In this document: positions 17,080 through 24,929 of the stretch, piece after piece
Layout of the letters: each line of letters begins with the position of its first letter
Numbering within the stretch: the first letter of the stretch is position 1
DNA from: Verrucomicrobiota bacterium JB024
Lineage (GTDB): Bacteria > Verrucomicrobiota > Verrucomicrobiia > Opitutales > Cerasicoccaceae
Length of the DNA stretch: 55,291 nucleotides
Direction: 5' to 3'
Assembly (NCBI GenBank): GCA_030673825.1
Contig: JAUTCS010000129.1
Location: forward strand, 1 to 55,291
Notes under the pieces: model-generated
The model's database searches: none
Told to the model about the DNA's origin: nothing
Seen by the model: the letters and a program-made list of their open reading frames with translations, nothing else
Position numbers and translations under genes: made by a program

Positions 17080-19629
17080 ATGCCAACATCCATCGACCCG
17101 CACACCAAGACATCCTCCCTTCCCCGGAAGCAAACCAGTACCCCCGTCGCCACAACGATCCACTTGATCGGGAATGCACACCTGGACCCGGTTTGGCTCT
17201 GGGACTGGCGGGAGGGGCTCAACGAAGGCATCTCGACCTGCCAGGCCATGGTCAAGTTGCTGGAAGAGTTTCCGGAGACGACGTTTGTCCGCGGGGAAGC
17301 CGCCATCTACGCCCATATCGAGCGGCACGCCCCCTCTCTCTTTGAAAAGATACGCGAACTGGCCGCCCAAGGCCGCTGGGACATCGTCGGGGGCAACTAC
17401 ATCCAGCCAGACACCAACCTTCCCACTGCCGAGGCGCTGTTGCGCCAGTTCGTCCGCGGTAAGCGCTACTTCCGCCAGAAGTTCGGCGTCGAGGTCACCG
17501 CCGCCTGGGCCGCAGACTCGTTCGGCCACAGCACCGGGCTGCCCGATATCCTTCACGCCGCGGGAATGACCAGCTTTGCCTTTACCCGCCCCCAGGCCAA
17601 CATCCTGCCGCTTCCGAAGCAGGCTTTCTGGTGGCTGGGCGCGGGCGGCAGCCGCATCCTCGCCTTCCGCCCCTACGACGGCTGGTACACCTGCGAACGC
17701 GCCAACCTCGGTAAGCGGCTCGACGCCTGCCTGGAACGCGCCCGCCTCGAAAAGCTCGACAACGTCGCTTTCTTCTACGGACTGGGTAACCATGGCGGTG
17801 GCCCGACCCGTGGGCTGTTACGGCAGATCCGCGAGTGGACCCAGAGCAATCCCGACGTCCATGTCGAGTATTCGGGCCTCCACGCCTACTTCGACGGGCT
17901 GCACGAGGAACTGGCCGGCAAGCCGGACGGCTTTCTGCCCGAGCATCGCGGGGAGCTGAACTTCTGCCTGCGCGGGTGCAGCGCCGCCGCCGCGCGGATC
18001 AAGTTTTCCTACCGTCAGGCTGAGACGGCACTCCTGCAGGCCGAGCGCACCAGCGCGGCCACTTCGCTGGCCGGAGGCATCGCCCCCGCGGCCCTGGATT
18101 CGGCTTGGGATGGGCTCCTTTTCAACGCCTTCCACGACATCCTGCCGGGCTCGTCCATCGAGCGCGCACTTGACCAGCAACAGGCGCTCAACGGCAGCAT
18201 CAGCGTCCAGGCCACTCGGGCTGAAACAGATGCCCTGACGGACCTGGCCGCCCACATCGACACACGCCCGCGCCAAGTGCCCACGACCGACGAGCACCCG
18301 CTGCCCGTCCCTGTTCTTTTGTGGAACCCCCACCCTTGGCCTTGCACCCTGATGCCGGAGATCGAGGTCTCACTCGACCACCGTCCGCTGTGGACCTACC
18401 ACAAACGGCCCGACGCTGTGCCAGTCTTTATCACCGACGAGACCGGCCAGTCTTGCCCGATTCAGATCGTGCGAGAAGAGCACGACAGTATGCGCGACCT
18501 GGCCTGGCGCAAACGGGCCGTCACACCCGTCACGCTCCCCCCCATGGGCTGGAAAGTCTTGCACATGGGGCTGGCGGAGAAACCGGTCGAGCCGCCGTCG
18601 GTGGAAAACCCCGCCACCGCCATGGGCGACGACGGGATCACCAACGGTCATCTGAGCATCCGCGCGAGTGTTGGCAACGAAGCGGTTTCTTTCCTTAAGG
18701 ACGGCCAGCCGTGGCTCGGCGAAGGCTTACAGGCTCGCGTGTATGAAGACCCGTGGGGCTCCTGGGGTGGCCTGCTGGAAGAGCCCGAATCCTGGCTGCT
18801 GACCAACGAGCTCGAACGCTGGAAGATCGACGCGGTAAAGGTGCTTGAAACCGGTCCGCTTCGCGCCGCTCTCTGGGTCCGCCTGAGTGGTGCCCGCTCA
18901 CGGATCGAGCTCACCTTCCGCCTCGAGCAGGGCGCGGACAGCGTCCGGGTCGAGGCCCGCACGCTCTGGAACGAGCGCTGCGCCCGCCTCAAGCTCGTTC
19001 TGCCCGGCGGTGGCCCCGCCGACTACGAGGTGCCCGGCGCCATCGTGCGCCGCGAACCCTGCGGAGAAGTACCCGGTGGCCGCTGGGTGCGCTTCGGCCT
19101 CAACGGCGAGGCGGCGGGCTTCGCCAGCGACGCGCTGTACGGCTTTGACACGACGGCAGACGAGTTTCGGGCGACGGTGTGCCGCGCCTCGCGCTACGCC
19201 AGCGATGTGCGCACCACGGCGGATGAGGCCCCATGGATGCCCGTCTGCGACAGCGGCGAACTCAAGTTCCGCTTCCTGCTTGCAACCGAGACAGACAGCC
19301 TGCCCCGGCTGGCTGCCCAGTTGGAATCTCCTCCCGTCGTCCTGCCCGTGCCCGCCACCGAGGGGCCGCTTCCGGCCTGCGGCGGAACACTCGGCATCGA
19401 GCCATCAAGCCTCCGTCTCCTGGCTCTCAAAACTCTCGGAGACGACGTTCTCGAAGTACGCTTACAGTCTGCCGCATGTTCTGTCGAGCACGCCAGCCTG
19501 TTGATCCAGAATACGCACATCAACCTCGGCACGATTGGCGCAGGCGAAATTCTCACCTGGCGGCTGACGCGGACCTCCGGCGGTTGGCAAGCCGAACGGG
19601 TCCCCGCCACGGGACCGGCCCACGGCTAA
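17080..19629 (+). CDS. GH38 alpha-mannosidase, cytoplasmic
   Basis: 849 residues from ATG 17080; ATGs at 17053 and 17059 exist, but a TATATT -10 box at 17043-17048 would place transcription start near 17055. No signal peptide. The catalytic domain shows the zinc site HLDPVWLWD (H34, D36), the nucleophile D146 in WAADSFGHSTG, GNHGGGPTRG, and the late FNAFHDILPGSS motif, all diagnostic of GH38. Middle-helix and beta-sandwich domains follow to about residue 845. The enzyme removes alpha-linked mannose from oligosaccharides. It is controlled from the divergent region shared with the GntR/LacI repressor and ends at a bidirectional terminator. Confidence 0.93.
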   Translation: MPTSIDPHTKTSSLPRKQTSTPVATTIHLIGNAHLDPVWLWDWREGLNEGISTCQAMVKLLEEFPETTFVRGEAAIYAHIERHAPSLFEKIRELAAQGRWDIVGGNYIQPDTNLPTAEALLRQFVRGKRYFRQKFGVEVTAAWAADSFGHSTGLPDILHAAGMTSFAFTRPQANILPLPKQAFWWLGAGGSRILAFRPYDGWYTCERANLGKRLDACLERARLEKLDNVAFFYGLGNHGGGPTRGLLRQIREWTQSNPDVHVEYSGLHAYFDGLHEELAGKPDGFLPEHRGELNFCLRGCSAAAARIKFSYRQAETALLQAERTSAATSLAGGIAPAALDSAWDGLLFNAFHDILPGSSIERALDQQQALNGSISVQATRAETDALTDLAAHIDTRPRQVPTTDEHPLPVPVLLWNPHPWPCTLMPEIEVSLDHRPLWTYHKRPDAVPVFITDETGQSCPIQIVREEHDSMRDLAWRKRAVTPVTLPPMGWKVLHMGLAEKPVEPPSVENPATAMGDDGITNGHLSIRASVGNEAVSFLKDGQPWLGEGLQARVYEDPWGSWGGLLEEPESWLLTNELERWKIDAVKVLETGPLRAALWVRLSGARSRIELTFRLEQGADSVRVEARTLWNERCARLKLVLPGGGPADYEVPGAIVRREPCGEVPGGRWVRFGLNGEAAGFASDALYGFDTTADEFRATVCRASRYASDVRTTADEAPWMPVCDSGELKFRFLLATETDSLPRLAAQLESPPVVLPVPATEGPLPACGGTLGIEPSSLRLLALKTLGDDVLEVRLQSAACSVEHASLLIQNTHINLGTIGAGEILTWRLTRTSGGWQAERVPATGPAHG

Positions 19630-19659
19630 TCGCTTTCCCAGGCGGATAGCCCATGTTTA

Positions 19660-19696
19660 AAGGCCCGGCCAAGTGTGCTCACACCGGCCGGGCCTT
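19660..19696. terminator. Bidirectional hairpin terminator between convergent genes
   Basis: An 11-bp perfect stem AAGGCCCGGCC/GGCCGGGCCTT has an inner GTGTG/CACAC pairing. Short T stretches follow on both strands. It lies between the mannosidase stop (19629) and the large beta-repeat gene end (19725). Confidence 0.75.
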
Positions 19697-19724
19697 ACTG
19701 TTTGTCAGGTTTGATCCCTCCAGC

Positions 19725-22700
19725 CTATTCCGCACTGTCGATGACCAGGCGGTAAAAGCATGGGACGTCGCTGGCGTCCGCGTCTTCCCAGGAGCGGTCC
19801 ACATCGTCCCCCGCAGACACGGTACCGAGCGTTTCCCACGAACCGGGCTGGAGCGTGTAGCTGCGCTGAAGCTCGTAGCTGTGTCCAGCCACGGCCCCGT
19901 ATGCAACGCTGTCCCGGCCATTCGCCCCGCGCGCGAGATCGAGCTTTGGAGGCTGGGCTGGCCGGTTGACATCCAATCGGCGCAGCCGCTCCAGCCTTGC
20001 CAGCGAAAGCGCCCCGGTCGCATCCTCCAGCGAGCCATAGAGCCGGATGTTGTCCAGCAGGCCGACAAAGGAGGCGTTCGCGTTGGTGCTGGTCGGCGAA
20101 CTGGCGGCCCAGGTCGTTTTATTACCGATGATGAGGGCATTCGCATTCGCGTCGAGCGCCCCGGCGTTGATCGTACGTGTGTTCACGAGCGTAACCGGCG
20201 TGTTGCGGGTGCCGATGTAGAAGCGGGCATTGTTTACGGTCTGCGTCCCGTCATAGGTGAAGGCGAAAAAGACCCACTCGCCAACCTGCGTGTAAACAGC
20301 ATCCGACTCCACGCCGATGGCATCGATCACGCAAGCCATGCGCCCTTCACCACCGGGGTTAATACTGCCGCGCAGCTGGATGGATGTGTTGCCGCCTTTG
20401 TCCAGCAGACGAGCGCGCCCCGCGAAGACTTCCGAGCTTTTGAACCAACCCTGCACCGTGAGCGAGCGCAGCCATTCGCCGGAGACCGGGTCGAGATCGC
20501 CGACCAGGATGCGCCCACCCGTGGGTGAGTTGTCCACGGTCATGGGCAGGTCGGCATCGCGGCCATCATAGGCGCGGTCTCCGATCCGGCCGGAAACCCC
20601 CAGCATGGAAACGGTCCGCAACGGGGTCGCCTCAAAGCTGGCGTTCTGAATCTTGCCCGGCAGCTCGGGGTGATGGCGGTTACGTGCCTGCGTCCCCCAG
20701 TCGTCGAAGCAATACTCCAAGAGCGGATGGTCCGCATTGAGGACAGCGGGCGACTGCACTGCGCCGTTGCCGTTCAGCCCGGCGGGCAGTTTCTGAGGGG
20801 CGGCTGTCCCCATGGTGAGCGTACCCGTATTGTCAAAGACACCCCAAACAGACAGATAAGCGTAACCGGAAACGGCGAATTCCCCGGTGTTCTCGACCGC
20901 GCCGGTTACGGTCAGGACCGTGCCCGTTCCGTCGGCAGTAAAGCTGCCCCGGTTCTCGACCAGCACGGCCTGAAGCGTGCCGCTGCCCAGGAACTGGCCG
21001 CCCTCACTCACGACCACCGTATGCGCGGTGATGTTGCCGTTGACCTTGAGAATCGCCCCCGGACCAACCTCGATGCGCTGGACTTTCGGCAGATCGCCGT
21101 TGAGCTCGAAGACCGCTCCCGGCTCCAGCAGGATGCGGCGGGCCTGGTTCAAATCCCCGTTCATTTCGAAAATCGCGCCCGCAGCCACCTCCACACGTAT
21201 CGTGCCGCTCAGGTCGCCGTTAACCAACAGGCGGCCCTGCGAGACGACGGTTCGGTTCGTATAGGTATGCGTGCCTGTCAGCTCCAGTGTGCCCGCGCCG
21301 GTCTTGTCGATCCCCCAGCCCCGCGCCCCGGAGCTGATCACGCCGGTCATGCGCGCGTCCACATCAGCCCGGCCATCGGCCACCTCGATCCGGCGCAGGC
21401 CCGCTGCGGTATTGCCCAGGTTGATCGGATTCTGAAAAACCACTGTCGCATCCGAGCCCTCGGAGGAGAAACGCAGCGTCTTGCCCGAAGCGAGAAAACC
21501 GGTCTGCCCGCCCCAGATGCACTGGGCTCCGCCGCCCCCGAGATTAACCACGCGCGTCACGCTCATGGCCGAAAATCCTCCGTGCCCGGCAATGTTCACC
21601 TGCCCGGCCCCCGTCCCCACGGCTCGGGTGAAATTCAGGCCCGAGAGCTCCAGCACACCGCCGTCAAGCACGAGCGGACTGCCGGAGGGCAAAGCGCCGG
21701 GCCCCACCCGCAGCACACCTCCGGAGATTTGTGTGTTGCCCGTATAGGTGTTCGCGCCCGTTAACTCCAGCGTACCCGCACCGGCTTTCGTCAGGCCGCC
21801 ATTGCTGATAACACCGGCCAGACGAGCGTCCACCGCTGCCGAACCGTTGGCCACATCCACCGTTTGCGTGGTCCCGGCCAGGTTCAAGGCATTCGCCCAG
21901 ATCAGGGTCGCGTCCGAGGCTGTAGGGCTGAGGTACAGCGTGGAGCCGCTCGGCAAAAACGATCCGCTGCCCCAGGTCAGGACACCGCCGCCGTCGAGCG
22001 AGACGGTGCGATCCGCGCCCCACGCCCCGAAGCCCCCCGAACTCATGAACCGCACCTGCCCGTCACCGGTTCCCAGATCCCGTTCAAAGTCGCCACTGCC
22101 CAGCAGGAGTACCCCGCCGTCGCGCAGGATGAGGTTGCCGGTGCCCAGGCCGTCCTCGGCCAGCGCCAGCAGGCCACCCCCGGCCACCTGAACGGAGTCG
22201 GGGCGATAGATGTCGGGTGGCAGCTCAAGCACACCGTCGCCCGTTTTGTAGAGCACCCCATTGTAAAAGCCGCCGCTGAGCCTTGCATCCACCCCGGCGG
22301 CCCCGTCGAGCACCTGCAGCTTGCGCGTACTGCCGCCCCCATTGATCGGATTGACGAAATCGACTGTGGCATCCGCCGCCTGGGAGGAAAGGATGAGATT
22401 CTGCCCGTTGGGGATGAAATTACCGGAGGCCCACACCACCGTCTCGCCTGCGCCGCCGAGATCGACCCGGCGCGTCGCGCCCCGGGCACCGAATCCGCCC
22501 GAGTTCGTAAACCGGACCTCTCCCGCCGCCGTTCCCAACGAGCGGGTGAAATCTCCCGCTCCCAGCACAAGCGCTCCGGAGTTAATCGTCAGGGAGCCCG
22601 AGCCCAAAGCCTGCGGGTGTGAGAGCACCACCGTGCCGCCGCTCATCTGGGTGTCGCCGTAGGAATTGGCTGCCGCCAATTCCAGCACGCCGCCCCCCTG

Positions 22701-24713
22701 CTTGACGAGGGTTCCGTTCGTAACCTCGCCCTCCAGACGGACCTCGATCACGGCGTCGCCGCCGTTGACGTAAAAGACGCGCGAGCCTTGGGTAAGGTTG
22801 AGCCGATTACGGATCACCAGCTCGCCATCCCCGGTCTGAGCCGCGAGCATGAAATACGCCCCGTTGGGAAGGAATCCGCCCTGCCCCCAGCCCAAGGTAC
22901 GACCATCGCCCCCGAGGTTCACGATGCGGATTCCCTCATCCGCACTAAAGCCGCCCGAACCGCTAAAACTGATCTGACCGGGCCCAGTCCCCGGTGCCAG
23001 CGTCAGGTCGGCAGCGCCGAGTTCCAGGAGGGCATTCCCACCGATGCGCACCCCGGCACCCGCCGGGAGAGCGCCGGCATCGGCCAACCGCACCGTGCCC
23101 GCCTCCAGCGTCAGGTCTCCGGTGAAGCTGTTTGCTCCTCCCAAGCTCCAGAAACCCGCCCCGCTTTTCACCACCGAGCCAGCCCCCTCGATCGAGCCTT
23201 CATAGAAGTAGATACCGCCCCAGGCTGCGTCCAGGCGCCGCGTCGCCCCACCCAACACGATACGACCCCTTCCGCCCCGCGCCGAGCTGATGTCCGTGAA
23301 GCGTTGCGCGTGTCCATTCAGGTCGAGTACGGCTTCATTTCCGGCGATAAAGCAAAGCCGGGTTTCGGGCAGGGTCCCTTCGCCGATGAGCCGCAGCGTC
23401 CCGTTGTGGAGAAAGGTCGTACCGGCGTAGCTGGCGGGCGCGCTCAGGGTGAGCGTCCCCGCCCCGTCCTTGGCCAGCGAACCACTGCCAGAGACCGCCG
23501 CGGAGATGTCACTGGCATAGTCCCCGTCCATCACCAGCAAATATCCGGCGGTATCGACCGGCCCCGCAATTTCCAGCGGACCGGCGGCGGCTTCCCAGTT
23601 CTGGGAGCCGGCGAGCGTCACCGGCATGGTGAAACGTTGCAGCGCGACGGACTCGTTGCGTACGCCGACCGCGCCCAATGTCAGCGCATCGCCTCCGAAA
23701 AGGGTGAACCCCTCGGCGGCATTTCCGGGCCGAAAGAGAATCCCCCGCAGCTCGGCGCCGGGCGTGATGTGAACCGCCCGTTCGGTCGCTGCCGAGCTGT
23801 CGAAGACTACTGGCCGCGACTGAAACAACCCCGTACTCCAGTTCGCACTCACGTTGAAATCGTTCGTTGTCCCCGCGCCTGTCCACAACCCGGCGGAGTG
23901 GACGCCTTTCGAGGGCTCGTCGTAAATGGTCCATTTCAGCGCGTAGCCGTGTTGCGCCAGCCGTGCGTTGACAGGTGTAATGGGGTCGTAGCTGCCATAT
24001 TTTGGCAGGATGGAGCTGGACTGTCCTCCCGCATACCAGGCCGCCCCGGCAATCGCCAGCTTCCCCTTGTACGGGATGAAAACCGGGCTTCCGGAATCCC
24101 CGCCCTCCCAAATCATAAAACTGCTCGTGGCGTCAGTGCTGTGGGTTTTTACGGTAAAGGTCGTCGTGTACTGCGTGAGCAAAGACGCCGTCGCCACCTG
24201 CGAGCCCACCGTCATGCCATCGCTTCCCAGCATAAAGAGCCGCTGCCCCGAATAGCTGTTGCTGGCGATATCGAGCAGGCGCACGGGCTCGATCCGGTCA
24301 GCTGCTGTCAACGCCGCCTCCATCCGCGTCACATCGATATCGGACACCCCGATGGCTGCCGTTATCGAAAGCGGTTCTATCGTCCGCTCCACGATCTGGC
24401 CGTAGGCGTTCACCATCTGCACATTGCTCCCGATCACACTGATTGCCGCATGGCGCGCGCCGTAGCAGTGCATCGGGCTGATCACCGTGGCATGGGGCAC
24501 GCGCCCCGTCGGCGTATCCTCCAGCCAGCCCAGCGGAGTCCAGTCGTACCGGGCCCCGACGAAGGACGGATCGGTGTTGCGGAGCGGAGATTCCGTATTA
24601 AAACCGGAGGTGAAGACGTCATTCACCGCGGACGAACTGTCGTAGATATTGATCCCCCAGGCCGGGACCGTGGACAGTACGAACGCGCAAAACAGCAAGG
24701 GGGTGTTACGCAT
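19725..24713 (-). CDS. Secreted trypsin-like / autotransporter-associated beta-strand repeat / LamG protein
   Basis: 1662 residues from ATG 24713, the start with a proper signal peptide (MRNTPLLFCAFVLSTVPAWG). Residues about 25-250 look like an S1 serine protease: H82 in VISPMHC, D127 in VSDIDVTRM, and S207 in GGDSGSPVF could be the triad. About 300-1290 consists of beta-helix repeats with the pattern G(A/S)GTL.L.G.NTYTG.T...GG.L, the autotransporter-associated repeat family, including four longer copies. About 1400-1620 is a LamG lectin-like domain. There is no C-terminal beta-barrel, so it is not a type V autotransporter, and no PEP-CTERM tail. It is probably a surface adhesin or glycan-binding protein with a protease head. 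Confidence 0.8.
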   Translation of the reverse strand: MRNTPLLFCAFVLSTVPAWGINIYDSSSAVNDVFTSGFNTESPLRNTDPSFVGARYDWTPLGWLEDTPTGRVPHATVISPMHCYGARHAAISVIGSNVQMVNAYGQIVERTIEPLSITAAIGVSDIDVTRMEAALTAADRIEPVRLLDIASNSYSGQRLFMLGSDGMTVGSQVATASLLTQYTTTFTVKTHSTDATSSFMIWEGGDSGSPVFIPYKGKLAIAGAAWYAGGQSSSILPKYGSYDPITPVNARLAQHGYALKWTIYDEPSKGVHSAGLWTGAGTTNDFNVSANWSTGLFQSRPVVFDSSAATERAVHITPGAELRGILFRPGNAAEGFTLFGGDALTLGAVGVRNESVALQRFTMPVTLAGSQNWEAAAGPLEIAGPVDTAGYLLVMDGDYASDISAAVSGSGSLAKDGAGTLTLSAPASYAGTTFLHNGTLRLIGEGTLPETRLCFIAGNEAVLDLNGHAQRFTDISSARGGRGRIVLGGATRRLDAAWGGIYFYEGSIEGAGSVVKSGAGFWSLGGANSFTGDLTLEAGTVRLADAGALPAGAGVRIGGNALLELGAADLTLAPGTGPGQISFSGSGGFSADEGIRIVNLGGDGRTLGWGQGGFLPNGAYFMLAAQTGDGELVIRNRLNLTQGSRVFYVNGGDAVIEVRLEGEVTNGTLVKQGGGVLELAAANSYGDTQMSGGTVVLSHPQALGSGSLTINSGALVLGAGDFTRSLGTAAGEVRFTNSGGFGARGATRRVDLGGAGETVVWASGNFIPNGQNLILSSQAADATVDFVNPINGGGSTRKLQVLDGAAGVDARLSGGFYNGVLYKTGDGVLELPPDIYRPDSVQVAGGGLLALAEDGLGTGNLILRDGGVLLLGSGDFERDLGTGDGQVRFMSSGGFGAWGADRTVSLDGGGVLTWGSGSFLPSGSTLYLSPTASDATLIWANALNLAGTTQTVDVANGSAAVDARLAGVISNGGLTKAGAGTLELTGANTYTGNTQISGGVLRVGPGALPSGSPLVLDGGVLELSGLNFTRAVGTGAGQVNIAGHGGFSAMSVTRVVNLGGGGAQCIWGGQTGFLASGKTLRFSSEGSDATVVFQNPINLGNTAAGLRRIEVADGRADVDARMTGVISSGARGWGIDKTGAGTLELTGTHTYTNRTVVSQGRLLVNGDLSGTIRVEVAAGAIFEMNGDLNQARRILLEPGAVFELNGDLPKVQRIEVGPGAILKVNGNITAHTVVVSEGGQFLGSGTLQAVLVENRGSFTADGTGTVLTVTGAVENTGEFAVSGYAYLSVWGVFDNTGTLTMGTAAPQKLPAGLNGNGAVQSPAVLNADHPLLEYCFDDWGTQARNRHHPELPGKIQNASFEATPLRTVSMLGVSGRIGDRAYDGRDADLPMTVDNSPTGGRILVGDLDPVSGEWLRSLTVQGWFKSSEVFAGRARLLDKGGNTSIQLRGSINPGGEGRMACVIDAIGVESDAVYTQVGEWVFFAFTYDGTQTVNNARFYIGTRNTPVTLVNTRTINAGALDANANALIIGNKTTWAASSPTSTNANASFVGLLDNIRLYGSLEDATGALSLARLERLRRLDVNRPAQPPKLDLARGANGRDSVAYGAVAGHSYELQRSYTLQPGSWETLGTVSAGDDVDRSWEDADASDVPCFYRLVIDSAE
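21220..23130 (-). repeat. Four tandem copies of a ~155-residue module inside the large protein
   Basis: The segments SGGFSADEG, SGGFGARGA, SGGFGAWGA and HGGFSAMSV start equivalent modules spaced about 460-465 bp (near 22960, 22495, 22035 and 21570). Each continues with R.V.LGG.G....WG.G.FLP.G..L..S....DATV...NP.N...... .V.DG.A.VDARL.G. The copies are diverged, so recent slippage is unlikely. Confidence 0.65.
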
Positions 24714-24768
24714 GATGGGGAGGGGTTGAAGGCGTACGGAGCACGAAGACCAAATAAAGCCCAATCAG

Positions 24769-24778
24769 ACATCGATGT
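24769..24778. promoter_or_regulatory. Palindrome ACATCGATGT upstream of the large repeat gene
   Basis: A perfect 10-bp palindrome lies 55 bp upstream of the 24713 start. The same 11-mer GACATCGATGT recurs at 52555-52565 upstream of the PEP-CTERM gene at 52684. Confidence 0.3.
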
Positions 24779-24816
24779 AATGTCCAGCTTTATTTTTATA
24801 TAGAATTTTAACCATG

Positions 24817-24836
24817 TGGTATTTTTGTATTTACCA
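24817..24836. promoter_or_regulatory. TGGTA-N10-TACCA operator in the divergent region
   Basis: The dyad has TGGTA (24817-24821) and TACCA (24832-24836) and is flanked by another ACCA-TG-TGGT (24811-24820). It lies between the large repeat protein (minus) and the GH39-like enzyme (plus), in very AT-rich DNA. It is the fourth intergenic site carrying the half-sites of the GntR/LacI cluster. Confidence 0.5.
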
Positions 24837-24929
24837 TTTTACCGTTTTTCAAGTTAATAAATAAATCAGCTTGAGACAGAGAGACAGCCGTGCCGTTGTT
24901 TGTGCAGGGCTTCCGACTCTACCGGCCCC

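Noticed and set aside
15720-17306. Extended 528-residue version of the GntR/LacI regulator
   Set aside because: The N-terminal 138 residues overlap the operator-rich divergent region and the mannosidase start; the winged helix begins right after ATG 16892.
19725-24713. Classical type V autotransporter
   Set aside because: The repeats carry the family name, but no C-terminal outer-membrane beta-barrel is present; the protein ends in a LamG domain and a short tail.
22788-24803. 671-codon open frame on the plus strand opposite the large repeat protein
   Set aside because: It is an antisense shadow of a high-GC gene: the translation is rich in Arg, Gly, His and Pro with no domain or signal, while the minus strand gives a coherent multidomain protein.
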